In this document: in pieces, positions 21,237 through 29,934 of the stretch
Numbering within the stretch: position 1 is the first letter of the stretch
Layout of the letters: every line of letters begins with the position of its first letter
Virus record (IMG/VR): IMGVR_UViG_3300042345_000078
Span: 1 to 30,552 of that record
Source of the DNA: a virus
DNA: 30,552 nucleotides
Strand: one strand, 5' to 3'
Made by a program: the position numbers and the translations under genes
Notes under the pieces: model-generated
The model's input: only the letters and a program-made list of their open reading frames with translations
Databases searched by the model: none
What the model was told of the DNA's origin: nothing

Positions 21237-22709
21237 CTACGTTTCTTTGACCTTAATTTTGTAGATTTTGAAATGGAACTTTTCTTCACCGTAGGTTTTG
21301 AGGCGTTCGAAGAAGTGTTTAAGAGTATAGTTATCATGGGCTTTCCACTTAAAGTCGTCGGCAATGTCAAAGAGCGTGGCGGATTCCTTAGTGCTGTTGA
21401 CACGGAGACCACGCCCGATGGACTGAAGGTTTCTAACCTTGGACTTGGAAGGGGATGCAAATATGACATTATTGAGGGCCACGATGTTAGTACCAGTGCT
21501 GAGAACGCCAACGGACCCAACAATAATAGCATTACGTTCCGTCTCGACGATCCTTCGTATTTGTTCTCGGTCATCTACGTCTGTTCCTCCATGAATAAAA
21601 AATACTTTACGATCTTTTGCTTTCTTATTTAGCATGTCGTATAGCACCTGTCCATGCTTCTCAACAAAGTTGAAAAACACAAGTGTATTACCTTCTAGAG
21701 ACAATGCAAGGTTCACAATGAACTTGTTACGTTCCTTGTGTGACACAATGTAATCAATCTCGGTCTTATAGTCCGCAGATTTCATATAATGACATTCTTC
21801 ATCAGGGTACTTTAGAACAAGGCACTTAATAGTCAAGGCTGCTAATTGCTTATTGTCCATAAGTTCTTTTGATGTAGTAGCCTTATAGATTTGACCAAAC
21901 AATCCTACAAGTTGCCATTCATGAGCCTTAGCACCGGTAAGAGTACCAGTAACACCTAAACGATATTCTGCCTTGGTGCATTTACCTACAATGTCGGTAA
22001 GAGACTTTGCTTGTGCCTGATGTACCTCGTCACAGATAACATAGTCAAACTGCTGAAAGTATTCTTTAGGCATCTTATATAATGACTGCCAAGTAGAGAT
22101 ACAAACAGGCTTATCTGTTACCTTATCTTTACCAGAATAGACACGGTGACAATACTTAGACATGTCTTTACCATTCTTTACAGAATAGTCCTCAAAGTCT
22201 GAATACAACTGTTCTACAAGGGCCGACCTAGGAACGATGATAAGACCTCTCTTCCCTTTGGTAAGCAGATACATAGAGACCATGTAAAGAAGCAAAGACT
22301 TGCCTGAACCAGTAGGAGACAACACAATACGACGCTTAGAACGTATTGCATGGACGAAAGAGTTAACCTGATAATCTCTAGGCATATGTTTGGGATTGAG
22401 TTTTTCAATATACTCATTTGCTTCTTCCACTGAAAAGGATGTGTCATAATCTTCGTCCGCATACTCATAGGTATATCCTCTATCGGTTGCCCACTTTATT
22501 ACCTGTGGGGCAAGACCACGATAGATTTGTCTATTGAGAGGATTGAATAGTCTTAGATAGCCGTCCCAAAGTTTCTGTCTGTAAGAAGGCACAAACTGAA
22601 ACCCTGGAGGACGGAATGAGAATGCATCCCTAAGTTCCCATGCAACGCTTTCGTCACAATGAACTTTAATATAGGATTCATCCGCATTTGTTATAATCAA
22701 GTGTGTCAT
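21237..22709 (-). CDS. uvsW: UvsW helicase
   Basis: 490 residues (T4 UvsW has 503). The N-terminal ~105 residues contain RPPGFQFVPSYRQKLWDGYLRLF, the small UvsW DNA-binding domain. Superfamily 2 motifs follow: Walker A SPTGSGKS (131-138), Walker B ICDEVH (225-230), VTGTL, HGGTD, VGVLSTGTNI and motif VI QSIGRGLR. UvsW unwinds R-loops and branched DNA, ending origin-dependent initiation and driving fork regression and branch migration. ATG 22709 overlaps the uvsY stop by one base, as the T4 neighbourhood predicts. Confidence 0.95.
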   Translation of the reverse strand: MTHLIITNADESYIKVHCDESVAWELRDAFSFRPPGFQFVPSYRQKLWDGYLRLFNPLNRQIYRGLAPQVIKWATDRGYTYEYADEDYDTSFSVEEANEYIEKLNPKHMPRDYQVNSFVHAIRSKRRIVLSPTGSGKSLLLYMVSMYLLTKGKRGLIIVPRSALVEQLYSDFEDYSVKNGKDMSKYCHRVYSGKDKVTDKPVCISTWQSLYKMPKEYFQQFDYVICDEVHQAQAKSLTDIVGKCTKAEYRLGVTGTLTGAKAHEWQLVGLFGQIYKATTSKELMDNKQLAALTIKCLVLKYPDEECHYMKSADYKTEIDYIVSHKERNKFIVNLALSLEGNTLVFFNFVEKHGQVLYDMLNKKAKDRKVFFIHGGTDVDDREQIRRIVETERNAIIVGSVGVLSTGTNIVALNNVIFASPSKSKVRNLQSIGRGLRVNSTKESATLFDIADDFKWKAHDNYTLKHFFERLKTYGEEKFHFKIYKIKVKET

Positions 22710-23158
22710 TATCTACCGTTTGTCATCTGCAAATACTTTACATAGTTGCCTAGGTCCCAGGTTCTATTGTTTAGAGACTTGAGGACATTCTCACAATAAG
22801 ATACAATCTCCTCATGGGCAACTCGTTTCAGTAACAGTTTATTTAGTTCTTGGTCTGTGTCGAGTTTTCTAGCAATCTGTGGGTTAGATAGAACATGCTG
22901 CATAGGTTCCCAACCACGTTCTACTAGTTCTTCCTGTGTAAGATGACCCTGATAGTAATCCTCTCTTAGACCCTTCATGATTTTATAATCAGTCTCCATC
23001 TTGCGGAGTAGGTGTCTATGAAAGGACATGATGTTTAGGTATTTACCGTGAAGGTGAGATATCTTCAATAGTTCTTTTTCCATTGATGTGGAATCAATAG
23101 AACCATCTTGTGACCATTCCTTCATCAAGTCGTCAATATTCACTGGTGGTTTCAACAT
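22709..23158 (-). CDS. uvsY: UvsY-like recombination mediator
   Basis: 149 residues from ATG 23158, with GGAG five to six bases upstream. The sequence has IDDLMKEWSQDGSIDSTSMEKELLKISHLHGKYL, a basic middle, LREDYYQG, and an alpha-helical second half (QIARKLDTDQELNKLLLKRVAHEEIVSYCENVLKSL). The pattern fits T4 UvsY (137 aa), including IDST...L near the N terminus and LDYYSG-like residues. UvsY loads UvsX recombinase on gp32-coated DNA. Position next to uvsW supports this. An in-frame start at 23182 would include the ribosome site. Confidence 0.88.
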   Translation of the reverse strand: MLKPPVNIDDLMKEWSQDGSIDSTSMEKELLKISHLHGKYLNIMSFHRHLLRKMETDYKIMKGLREDYYQGHLTQEELVERGWEPMQHVLSNPQIARKLDTDQELNKLLLKRVAHEEIVSYCENVLKSLNNRTWDLGNYVKYLQMTNGR

Positions 23159-23184
23159 AATAACTCCATTCCGTAGAAACAACT

Positions 23185-23213
23185 ATTATATCATACTATA
23201 AAGGAAACGTCAA
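23185..23213 (-). promoter_or_regulatory. Early-type promoter of uvsY
   Basis: TTGACG (23213-23208), a 17-bp spacer, TATAAT (23190-23185). It overlaps the end of the tube gene, separating early recombination genes from the late head and tail genes upstream. In T4 the uvsY promoter is part of an origin of replication (oriF). Confidence 0.87.
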
Positions 23214-23728
23214 AGTCTTTCTATCTCAAATAGATCGTATCGGAAAGTAATATCACAGGTAGGAATAGTATCGGCATCAACCTTAGTATCAAAGTTAATA
23301 CCACTTAGTGAGGTAGGATGGCAGTTATGAAACTTAATACGCATGTTAGGATTATTAGAGTTTGTATTGATAGTTAGGTAACCGTCAAAGTATAGAGGTG
23401 CTTTAGGATCTTTTGCTTTGATATACTGTGCATATTCGGCAGGACGAGTCAATCCACGAAGCCACTTATATGACTCCTCCCAAATACGCAAATCTTCGTC
23501 AACCAAAGCAGTAAGGGTTAACCCCTCATAGACCAGCTTATCACCATGTCTATAGGTGGTAGAGAAGGGTGTGGGTATGGCAACCTCTGATGTAGATACT
23601 GTAGGTAGTGCTACAGTCTGACAAAAGTATTTCAAGAATGGCATATCAGGAATGATGAACGTATATTTTGTCGCCTGTAGGAGCGATGTGTTCTCTGGTG
23701 TGTTTTTAGTAAATTCTTCGTATGCCAT
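23210..23728 (-). CDS. gp19-like tail tube protein
   Basis: 172 residues. The pattern KYTFIIPDMPFLKYFCQTVALPTVSTSEV, a GDKLVYEGLTLTALVDEDLRIWEESYKWL core and a closing CDITFRYDLFEI is that of T4 gp19-type tube subunits or their paralogues, such as gp48/gp54. Position after gp23 and not beside gp18 leaves open whether it is the main tube protein or a variant. GGAGG is seven bases before ATG 23728, and a late-type box lies just upstream. Confidence 0.65.
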   Translation of the reverse strand: MAYEEFTKNTPENTSLLQATKYTFIIPDMPFLKYFCQTVALPTVSTSEVAIPTPFSTTYRHGDKLVYEGLTLTALVDEDLRIWEESYKWLRGLTRPAEYAQYIKAKDPKAPLYFDGYLTINTNSNNPNMRIKFHNCHPTSLSGINFDTKVDADTIPTCDITFRYDLFEIERL

Positions 23729-23744
23729 GCTATCCTCCGCTAAC

Positions 23745-23752
23745 TATTTAGC
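23745..23752 (-). promoter_or_regulatory. Late-type promoter before the tube gene
   Basis: The minus strand reads GCTAAATA, a variant of the T4 late box, immediately after the gp23 terminator. A start near 23739 leaves a leader just long enough for GGAGG. Confidence 0.5.
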
Positions 23753-23756
23753 AGAC

Positions 23757-23784
23757 AAAAAAAGAGAGGCCCGAAGGCCTCTCT
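23757..23784 (-). terminator. Strong intrinsic terminator after gp23
   Basis: In minus-strand RNA AGAGAGGCC (23784-23776) pairs with GGCCUCUCU (23771-23763) around a UUCG tetraloop, followed by seven U. This is a textbook Rho-independent terminator. It ends the head-gene transcript and separates it from the tube gene. Confidence 0.95.
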
Positions 23785-23813
23785 CTCAGTTCTTAGATCG
23801 TATCTAACTTCTA

Positions 23814-25199
23814 TTAGGTTAGATTGCGAACACGGAAGATGCGGTAGTAGATGTTGGCCTTGCCAGCAACTTCACGACCAGCAACAACACCGTCGCCAGA
23901 AGCGGTAGCAAATGGATTTGCAACCATGCCGTAGCGGGTCTTGAAGCCAATCTTTGGCTGGAAGGTATCCTGACCGATTGCACGAACCATCTGTAGTGGA
24001 ACGTATGGGCAGTAGAATAGACCAGCATCGAATGGTGAAGTACCACGATAACCAACGGTAACTAGTTCGTCGCCGTTTGCTGAACCACCGAAGTAAGGAT
24101 CGATATAAACCTTAATGCGGCCGTGTAGCATACCAACGAAGGTGTTGCCAGTATCGTCAACAGTTAGATCAGCAGAAAGGGCTGGGGTGTATGAAAGAAC
24201 ACCGGCCATTGCCATAGCTGAAGCAACGTCTGAAGAAACGATAAGGACGTTACCCTTACCACGACGAGTTGCCTTGGCGATAGCGTTAGCTTCTCTTTCG
24301 ATGTGGAAGATTAGGCCCTTGAACTTTTCAACTGACCAACGACCGTTTGAGTCGGTGTCTAGATCGAAAGTACCGGCAGTTGTAACACCATACTGTGCGC
24401 CTACAGTAGCAGAGCGATAGATGGTGCGGATAACTTCACGGTTGATTTCAGCTAGAATTTCAGTTGAAAGGATGTTGGCAAGTTCTGTCTCTGCGTCAAG
24501 ACCGTGGATTGCCTTTAGGTCCTGTGCAAGTTCAGTGGTGTATTCTGCCTTTAGCGCACGGCTACGAGCAGTAACAGTTACCTTGTCGATGTTGAATGCC
24601 ATTTCAGCGAAAGCATTTGCACCGGAATCACCTAGTGCTTCTGCCTGTGAAGTGGTCATACCACGACCAACGCCGAATGCAGTACCGTCGCCGTTTAGAT
24701 CGGCAACTGGGTTGGTGTTAGCTGAATCACCGAATGAGGTGTTTGCCCATTCTGTACCAGCAGCACCACCGGTGTTACCAGCAGCGTTCTTTGATGAGAA
24801 TGCGGTATTTGCTTCGAAGAATAGTGCTTCGTCGGTTGTACCTGCACCCTGTGCCTGCTGTGCCTTATAACGTGAGCGCATAGCGAAGATTAGGCCGGTT
24901 GGACCTGTCATTGGCTGAACGCCGCAGACATCGTATGCGATTAGGTTTGGAAGCGCACGGCGAACTAGTGAGATAAGAATTGGGTCGTATGAACCAATTG
25001 CTGTACCAGCACCGAGACCACCACCAGCGTTAGTTGGGGCAGCTTCGTTAAGAGTGCGTGACTCCTCAGCCATTGCCTTTTCTTGGTTCTCTAGAACGAC
25101 GGCTGTAACAGCACGACGATAAGAGTCCTTAATTGGATTGAGACCATCATGGTCCAGAACTGGGGACCACTTTGACTCTAGGTTTTCTGTAAGATACAT
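23814..25199 (-). CDS. 23: Major capsid protein gp23
   Basis: 461 residues (T4 521). The N terminus MYLTENLESKWSPVLDHDGL, the prohead protease site RTLNE|AAPTNAGGG (cut predicted after E52), and YDPILISLVRRALPNLIAYDVCGVQPMTGPTGLIFAMRSRY are diagnostic. After gp21 cleavage the ~409-residue product would form the hexamers of the capsid. No gp24 vertex gene is in view. AAGGAA lies seven bases before ATG 25199, in a leader identical to the one before the nested start at 30093. A strong terminator follows. Confidence 0.98.
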   Translation of the reverse strand: MYLTENLESKWSPVLDHDGLNPIKDSYRRAVTAVVLENQEKAMAEESRTLNEAAPTNAGGGLGAGTAIGSYDPILISLVRRALPNLIAYDVCGVQPMTGPTGLIFAMRSRYKAQQAQGAGTTDEALFFEANTAFSSKNAAGNTGGAAGTEWANTSFGDSANTNPVADLNGDGTAFGVGRGMTTSQAEALGDSGANAFAEMAFNIDKVTVTARSRALKAEYTTELAQDLKAIHGLDAETELANILSTEILAEINREVIRTIYRSATVGAQYGVTTAGTFDLDTDSNGRWSVEKFKGLIFHIEREANAIAKATRRGKGNVLIVSSDVASAMAMAGVLSYTPALSADLTVDDTGNTFVGMLHGRIKVYIDPYFGGSANGDELVTVGYRGTSPFDAGLFYCPYVPLQMVRAIGQDTFQPKIGFKTRYGMVANPFATASGDGVVAGREVAGKANIYYRIFRVRNLT

Positions 25200-25231
25200 T
25201 TTAGTTTCCTTCTTTCTTAACTAAAGTTAAA

Positions 25232-26650
25232 TTATCTTGGGAGGCTCTTGCCAATAGCTTTAACGTAGTTTGCCATTGGACCGTTTAGGTTACCTTCAGT
25301 TAGGGCCTGTGGGTCTGCTGAAACTTCTACCTTGTCAAGAACTGAATCGTTCTTAACTGCTACTGGGAAATAGTTCTCTCTAAGAGTTTCGATTTTATCG
25401 ATAAATTCTTCATCGCTGGTATAAGCAACGTTTTCTAGTAGAGAAGATAGCTTCTCTGCCTGAACGCCAGTTAGACCTTCGCAAACTGTACCGATTAGTT
25501 CTGCCTTGCGGGCTTCTGCAATAACACCGGTAAGTTCAACGTTACGCTGAATTTCTTCATTAAGTTTTGTTTCTAGTTCCTCAACTGTTGAAGATAGTTC
25601 CTCAACTACATTGACTGAATCTTCTGGAACATCGATATAATGTTCTGCGAATAGGGCACGTAGACCACCAATGAAATCTTCTGTTAGTTCTGAACGGAGT
25701 GCAGACTCAACAGCAACTTCATTTTCTTCAATCCACTGTTCAACAACATAGTTTAGATAGTCATCAACGTTGGAAGCAAGTTCTTCCATGATCTCGTTGA
25801 CTCTCTCCTCTAGAGTTTCGGCATAAGCCTGTTCTAGTAGAGCGACTTCTTCTTCTAGCTTTGCTTTTACAGCGGCTTCAAAGATTGTGGTAGCCTTAGC
25901 ATGAAACTCCTCTGATAGGTTTTCACCTGCTAGGAGGGCATCAACATGCTCTGCCATATCGACTTCATAAGTCTCTAGGGCTTCTGCTACAGTTTCTTCT
26001 TCTGCTTCTTCGGTTACGAACTCAAAGTTCTCGTCGATAGCAGCAAGGATTTCTTCTTCTGAAAGACCAGCTTCAATTGCTTCTGCAATGAAATCTTCTA
26101 GTTCTTCTGAAATAGCAACTTCCTCATCGCACTTTTCGGACTTGCCTTCGTGCTTCTCATCTTCGTCCTTCTCGTCTTCCTTTTCAGACTTATCGTCTTC
26201 CTTGGACTTACGGGCTTCTTTAAGAGCCTTTAGACGTTCTGCAAGAGAAACCTTTTCCTCTTCTGAGAATACTTCACCGTCCTGTTCCATTTCTTCGGCA
26301 GCTAGTTTCTTAGTTGGTTCGGCAGCAACAGAAGCCTTTGCAGACTTTGATGTGTCCTTTGAACCAGAAGCCTTAGCACCTAGATTTTCAGTTGGAAGTG
26401 ATGTTGGGGTCTGGCCGCCTAGGTCTTCCTCTTTACCGAGTGACTTAGGATCGGCAGCGCCTGGGTTCGTATGTCTGCCTTCGACAGACTTAGAACTTGG
26501 CTTTAGTGTCTTAGCATTGCCTGTTGATGCAGTAGATGGGTCAACTGGATTAGGGTTAGAAATCTTACCTGGGGAAACCTCAGGATAAGCACCCTCTTCC
26601 AAAACCTTTCCCTGCAAAACAGCCTTTGCTGTTTCTGTTAGTGATGCCAT
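25232..26650 (-). CDS. 22: Prohead core scaffold gp22
   Basis: 472 residues, well above T4 gp22 (269). Residues ~20-125 are Pro-, Ser- and Lys-rich and look disordered. Residues ~125-340 are extremely acidic and helical (KSEKEDEKDEDEKHEGKSEK, then AEEETVAEALETYEVDMAEH). The end is helical up to GPMANYVKAIGKSLPR, as in gp22. It would form the internal scaffold cut into peptides by gp21; several LxE sites are present. AGGAG lies ten bases before ATG 26650. The extra N-terminal part is unusual relative to T4. Confidence 0.9.
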   Translation of the reverse strand: MASLTETAKAVLQGKVLEEGAYPEVSPGKISNPNPVDPSTASTGNAKTLKPSSKSVEGRHTNPGAADPKSLGKEEDLGGQTPTSLPTENLGAKASGSKDTSKSAKASVAAEPTKKLAAEEMEQDGEVFSEEEKVSLAERLKALKEARKSKEDDKSEKEDEKDEDEKHEGKSEKCDEEVAISEELEDFIAEAIEAGLSEEEILAAIDENFEFVTEEAEEETVAEALETYEVDMAEHVDALLAGENLSEEFHAKATTIFEAAVKAKLEEEVALLEQAYAETLEERVNEIMEELASNVDDYLNYVVEQWIEENEVAVESALRSELTEDFIGGLRALFAEHYIDVPEDSVNVVEELSSTVEELETKLNEEIQRNVELTGVIAEARKAELIGTVCEGLTGVQAEKLSSLLENVAYTSDEEFIDKIETLRENYFPVAVKNDSVLDKVEVSADPQALTEGNLNGPMANYVKAIGKSLPR

Positions 26651-26671
26651 GTTATGGATACTCCTTTTCCT

Positions 26672-26679
26672 TATTTAGC
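26672..26679 (-). promoter_or_regulatory. Late-type promoter before gp22
   Basis: The minus strand reads GCTAAATA, as before the tube gene. A start near 26666 leaves a short leader containing AGGAG. Confidence 0.5.
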
Positions 26680-26683
26680 AATT

Positions 26684-27331
26684 TCAAAGTTTTGAAATAT
26701 AGTTTTCAAAAATCTTCAAGGCAACTTCTTCAATATCATTACGTGATGCTTCACTTATAAGTTTCTTAGCACGATAATACTCTTGCTCTTTCCACTTACC
26801 ATTCTCAAAAATCCACTCTTTACCTTCCATGATGCCTTGCACAAATGCGTCAGGTGCGCTAGGGTCTGCTACAATGTCTGCCGCTGTAGCTAACTTATAG
26901 TCGTCTTGGACTTGCTGATAACCATTGTGCGAACGGAGAGACCCTACGCCTCTTGTTGACACACCAAGACTTGCACCGCCATCTAGTAGACTCTTAACTA
27001 TCTTTCCGTTAGGAGTATCTAAAATCTTTGCTTTACCAATAAAATTTGTCCCGTCAGGATGTAATGATGTAATCATGTGGGATACACGATCTAGGTTGAT
27101 TTGAGGGTTCTCAGGATGACCTAGTTCACCAAACGCTCTGCCTTTTGAAACGTATTCACGGTTATATCTGTCAGCCTCTTTAGAAAGAACTGACATAGGA
27201 TAAACACGACCGTTACGGTTCTGCTTTTCTGCCTGCATGAAGATACCAGTAATGAAGTGGTTCTTACCACCCTTACCGTTATCCTCTACGAGGTAATGAA
27301 TGTCTTGTATATCTTCTCTAATAAGTTTCAT
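26684..27331 (-). CDS. 21: Prohead core protease gp21
   Basis: 215 residues (T4 gp21 has 212). Signatures are QNRNGRVYP, GRAFGELGHPENPQINLDRVSHMI and GGASLGVSTRGVG, then AADIVADPSAPDAFVQGIME. H85 in VSHMI and S125 in LGVSTRG are the likely catalytic pair of this serine protease, which cleaves gp22, gp23 and core proteins after (L/I)xE. AAGGA is 11 bases before ATG 27331. A GATAAATA (27344-27337) lies between them. Confidence 0.95.
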   Translation of the reverse strand: MKLIREDIQDIHYLVEDNGKGGKNHFITGIFMQAEKQNRNGRVYPMSVLSKEADRYNREYVSKGRAFGELGHPENPQINLDRVSHMITSLHPDGTNFIGKAKILDTPNGKIVKSLLDGGASLGVSTRGVGSLRSHNGYQQVQDDYKLATAADIVADPSAPDAFVQGIMEGKEWIFENGKWKEQEYYRAKKLISEASRNDIEEVALKIFENYISKL

Positions 27332-27336
27332 AGACT

Positions 27337-27344
27337 TATTTATC
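27337..27344 (-). promoter_or_regulatory. Possible late-type box before gp21
   Basis: The minus strand reads GATAAATA. Transcription starting about six bases after it would begin almost at the gp21 ATG, giving a leaderless mRNA, so it may be fortuitous. Confidence 0.25.
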
Positions 27345-27360
27345 CTTTTTAATTCCTTGA

Positions 27361-27912
27361 CTATTCGGCCATAGAGCCGTAGCCACTTAACCCTGTTAGA
27401 ACGGCACGAGCAGCTTTACCTACTTTACCACCTCTCTGCATATCTTTTTCATCTTTTGGTGCTACATAACCTGGTTCACGACCTTGTAATGTGTTGATGT
27501 TTCTTCTCAACATGCCTGGTCTTTTATACTCAGGCTTTTTTGGTGTTTCTTTCTTTTTCACTTCATCTGGTTCAATTTTAACCTCTGGAGCGGCACTTGT
27601 TTCTGCTGCCTTAGGTTTAGTTTCGGTCTGTTTTGGTTGATTTGATTTTTTTGATCTTGCTTCGGCTCTTTTCTTAGCAGCTTCCTTTGCTTTATCATAA
27701 GGACTTAAACCAAGAACATCAATGGCTCTACGATAACCTTGGGATCTAAGAGTAGCAGGATCTTTTCCACCCATCACTTCATCCATTTGGGCAGCAACCA
27801 TACGCTTCTTTTCGTATAGCTTCTTTTCCATAATAGAGTTTAGTTTTTCGTTAAGATGACTTTCAGCTACAACGTAGTTTTTGTCTAGGATGCTTTCGAT
27901 AAGATGTGACAT
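27361..27912 (-). CDS. Prohead core protein, gp67/gp68-like N terminus
   Basis: 183 residues. The N-terminal MSHLIESILDKNYVVAESHL and IMEKKLYEKKRMVAAQM resemble short prohead core proteins of T4-like phages (gp67/gp68 type). A DPATLRSQGYRRAIDVLGLS segment follows, then a Lys/Pro/Glu-rich stretch (KPKAAETSAAPEVKIEPDEV), and a basic Gly-rich end. Its position upstream of gp21, as in the T4 order 20-67-68-21-22-23, supports the call. It starts one base into the stop of the 165-residue gene. Confidence 0.65.
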   Translation of the reverse strand: MSHLIESILDKNYVVAESHLNEKLNSIMEKKLYEKKRMVAAQMDEVMGGKDPATLRSQGYRRAIDVLGLSPYDKAKEAAKKRAEARSKKSNQPKQTETKPKAAETSAAPEVKIEPDEVKKKETPKKPEYKRPGMLRRNINTLQGREPGYVAPKDEKDMQRGGKVGKAARAVLTGLSGYGSMAE

Positions 27913-28409
27913 TATGCTAGTCTCTTTGGGTTGAAGGCTGCGGAGTCGGCTGTTTGGCCCTGATCATAATCACGACCGTCTTTCTTTAGTTCAATGAATA
28001 GTGTGAATACATCACCAGCAGCAACACCAGTTGTTGAGTAAACAATATCACCAGTACCGGCGGTGTTAGCAGGAATGGCACCAGTCATACCTTCGGCATC
28101 AAAGTTAAAATCGAATTGACCTGTCCCTACATGACAGATTTCAGTATTTGTACCACCCCATCTAAGTGAAGTATAGCCACCAGATTTATAGTGACCATGT
28201 CCCCAAATTCTTTTGATCTGTGTTCTGTAAAGAGATTTGATATCAGTATTAGATGACATGATCTTACCATTGGTATTCAAAGAATATGCCAATGACGATA
28301 CATCTAGTAGAACAACGTTAGCAGCCGCAGAATCTACAGTTGCAACATACTTGACTAATGCTCTACGATTGTTATCAATCAGTTTGTGTTCGTTAATGCC
28401 GTTTGCCAT
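27912..28409 (-). CDS. Putative virion structural protein (165 aa)
   Basis: A beta-rich protein: MANGINEHKLIDNNRRALVK, VLLDVSSLAYSL, YRTQIKRIWGHGHY, SLRWGG, GQFDFNFDAEG, FTLFIELKKDGRDYDQGQ. The ending DYDQGQTADSAAFNPKRL and the MANGINEHKLID start are shared, from memory, by structural proteins of marine T4-like phages. Its place among the head genes and a perfect late box 135 bases upstream fit a virion component such as a decoration protein. The exact role is not known. Confidence 0.68.
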   Translation of the reverse strand: MANGINEHKLIDNNRRALVKYVATVDSAAANVVLLDVSSLAYSLNTNGKIMSSNTDIKSLYRTQIKRIWGHGHYKSGGYTSLRWGGTNTEICHVGTGQFDFNFDAEGMTGAIPANTAGTGDIVYSTTGVAAGDVFTLFIELKKDGRDYDQGQTADSAAFNPKRLA

Positions 28410-28412
28410 CTA

Positions 28413-29924
28413 TTATGCCTTTATTGAAAAGTTTAGTAGTTTCTTGAAGGATTCAAGGTCCTCGTTTAGCATACTTTCAACAATCTTCTTGTTCTTAGTA
28501 TTGACCGAATCATAAACTTCAAGGATTCTTTTAGCCATACTGGTATTTATATGAACTGGTCTTCCGTTGATTTTCATATCAAGACGGTGAGAACCTTCAT
28601 TTACCATCTGACGAAGGTCGGATATCTTGTTCTCTGAGACTTGCTTTTTGCTTGAAGCCTCTGCATCTTTTCTTAGTAGAGTTTTCTGTCTTGATTTGTC
28701 AATAGCAGAATCACCTCTATCAAATGTTGGTGACTTGGTTGTGATGTGTCTCTTTTGAATGTTATCGGTAGAAATTCTTGTGCCTGTATCTTGACTTGAT
28801 GGTTTGTTATCTCCACCCGTAGCGGCTTTAGCAGCAGCGGCTCCAGCAACTAATCTAGCGGCACCACTTAGTGCGGCTCTTGCTACACCACCAACGCCTG
28901 CAACGGCAGCACCTGTAGCAGCAGCTTTAGCTACACTCTTACCAGCTTCTTTAGCAGCACCCCAAGTATCACCCTTGGACCACTTCTCTTTGGCGGCTTT
29001 AACATTACCATAACCAGGTAGATTATGTCCTAGTTCTTGTGCTGCTTTGAATGTAGCGGAATCTTTTACTTTATCTTGAGCCCACTTTCTACCCTTTTCA
29101 ATGGTATCACCGATAACACCTTCTTCCATACGCTTCTCTGCAAGTTTCAACTTAAAGTCTTCCTCGCAGTTCCAGCGGCGTAGTGCCTTATTGATTGGTG
29201 AATCAGGATCTCTTGCATTCTTAGCAGAGGTCAAACGCTTTTTCATTCCACCCATGCGTGAGCAGAATGACTTACGGCGTGATGCTCTCTTACCTGTAGG
29301 ATTCTTTTCTGTAACAGCAGTCTTTAGTTTCGAACCTGGGTTCTCACGACGATAGACATTGACTGCCTTCTGTGATAGACCGTCTGTTTTATCTTTACGA
29401 TTGACATCCTGCCAATCTTCTTCCATATCTTGTGCTTTATTATATGCTGTCTTGGCACCCTTATAAGCACCGTGGGCTGCACCAACGACTGCACCGATAG
29501 CCATACCAGGCTCGGCTGCAATAGCATTGCCTTTAGCAGCACCTCTTAGTGCTCCATGTGCAGCACCTTTTAGACCACCCTTAACAGCTTCCCACTTTGC
29601 ACCTTCATACAAATCTAGTTCTTCCATAGAATCATATACAGAGGCTTCATTTAGGTTTATATTACCCTTAGGACCAAATGGCACAGAAAGATACTTATCA
29701 ACTGTCTTAGAATAGTATAGAGCGACAGTCTGATTACCAGGATATCTTCTATAAGTAATGCGTCTAAACATTAGCAGATTAGGCATTGCTGTCTGTGAAG
29801 GTACATCTGATAGTGACTTAATCTCACTCTTAGGTTTAGAAACATCCTCAAGCACTAAATCCTCAGGAGATGCCTGAGGTAAAGCAATATCATATTCTTC
29901 TCTTAGTTGCTTGAGTGTTTTCAT
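28413..29924 (-). CDS. Glycine-zipper virion-type protein with a phage SFCxRMGGM module (503 aa)
   Basis: The order is: residues 1-105, with MFRRITYRRYPGNQTVALYY; a Gly/Ala-rich amphipathic stretch 116-157 (KGGLKGAAHGALRGAAKGNA, then AIGAVVGAAHGAYKGAKTAY); a conserved phage module 187-253 (YRRENPGSKLKTAV, RRKSFCSRMGGMKKRL, DSPINKALRRWNC); a second Ala/Gly-rich stretch ~330-375; and a charged end. The module is widespread in phage virion-region proteins with no known function. The two zipper stretches suggest membrane insertion or pore formation, as for ejected internal proteins. AAGGA precedes ATG 29924 by eight bases. It stands among head genes. Confidence 0.72.
   Translation of the reverse strand: MKTLKQLREEYDIALPQASPEDLVLEDVSKPKSEIKSLSDVPSQTAMPNLLMFRRITYRRYPGNQTVALYYSKTVDKYLSVPFGPKGNINLNEASVYDSMEELDLYEGAKWEAVKGGLKGAAHGALRGAAKGNAIAAEPGMAIGAVVGAAHGAYKGAKTAYNKAQDMEEDWQDVNRKDKTDGLSQKAVNVYRRENPGSKLKTAVTEKNPTGKRASRRKSFCSRMGGMKKRLTSAKNARDPDSPINKALRRWNCEEDFKLKLAEKRMEEGVIGDTIEKGRKWAQDKVKDSATFKAAQELGHNLPGYGNVKAAKEKWSKGDTWGAAKEAGKSVAKAAATGAAVAGVGGVARAALSGAARLVAGAAAAKAATGGDNKPSSQDTGTRISTDNIQKRHITTKSPTFDRGDSAIDKSRQKTLLRKDAEASSKKQVSENKISDLRQMVNEGSHRLDMKINGRPVHINTSMAKRILEVYDSVNTKNKKIVESMLNEDLESFKKLLNFSIKA
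28544..28551 (-). promoter_or_regulatory. Perfect T4 late box inside the 503-aa gene
   Basis: The minus strand reads TATAAATA within the codons for VHINTSMAK. A start near 28538 would give a 130-base leader for the 165-residue structural gene. Confidence 0.45.
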
Positions 29925-29934
29925 GATCTAATCC

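Noticed and set aside
25210-25230. Palindrome TTAACT-AA-AGTTAA between gp22 and gp23
   Set aside because: Short and AT-rich in an AT-rich leader; no terminator or late box accompanies it, so no function is claimed.
26088-26588. Open frame on the plus strand, Ser-rich (166 codons)
   Set aside because: It mirrors the acidic Glu/Asp/Lys-rich gp22 codons; the poly-Ser product is a shadow.
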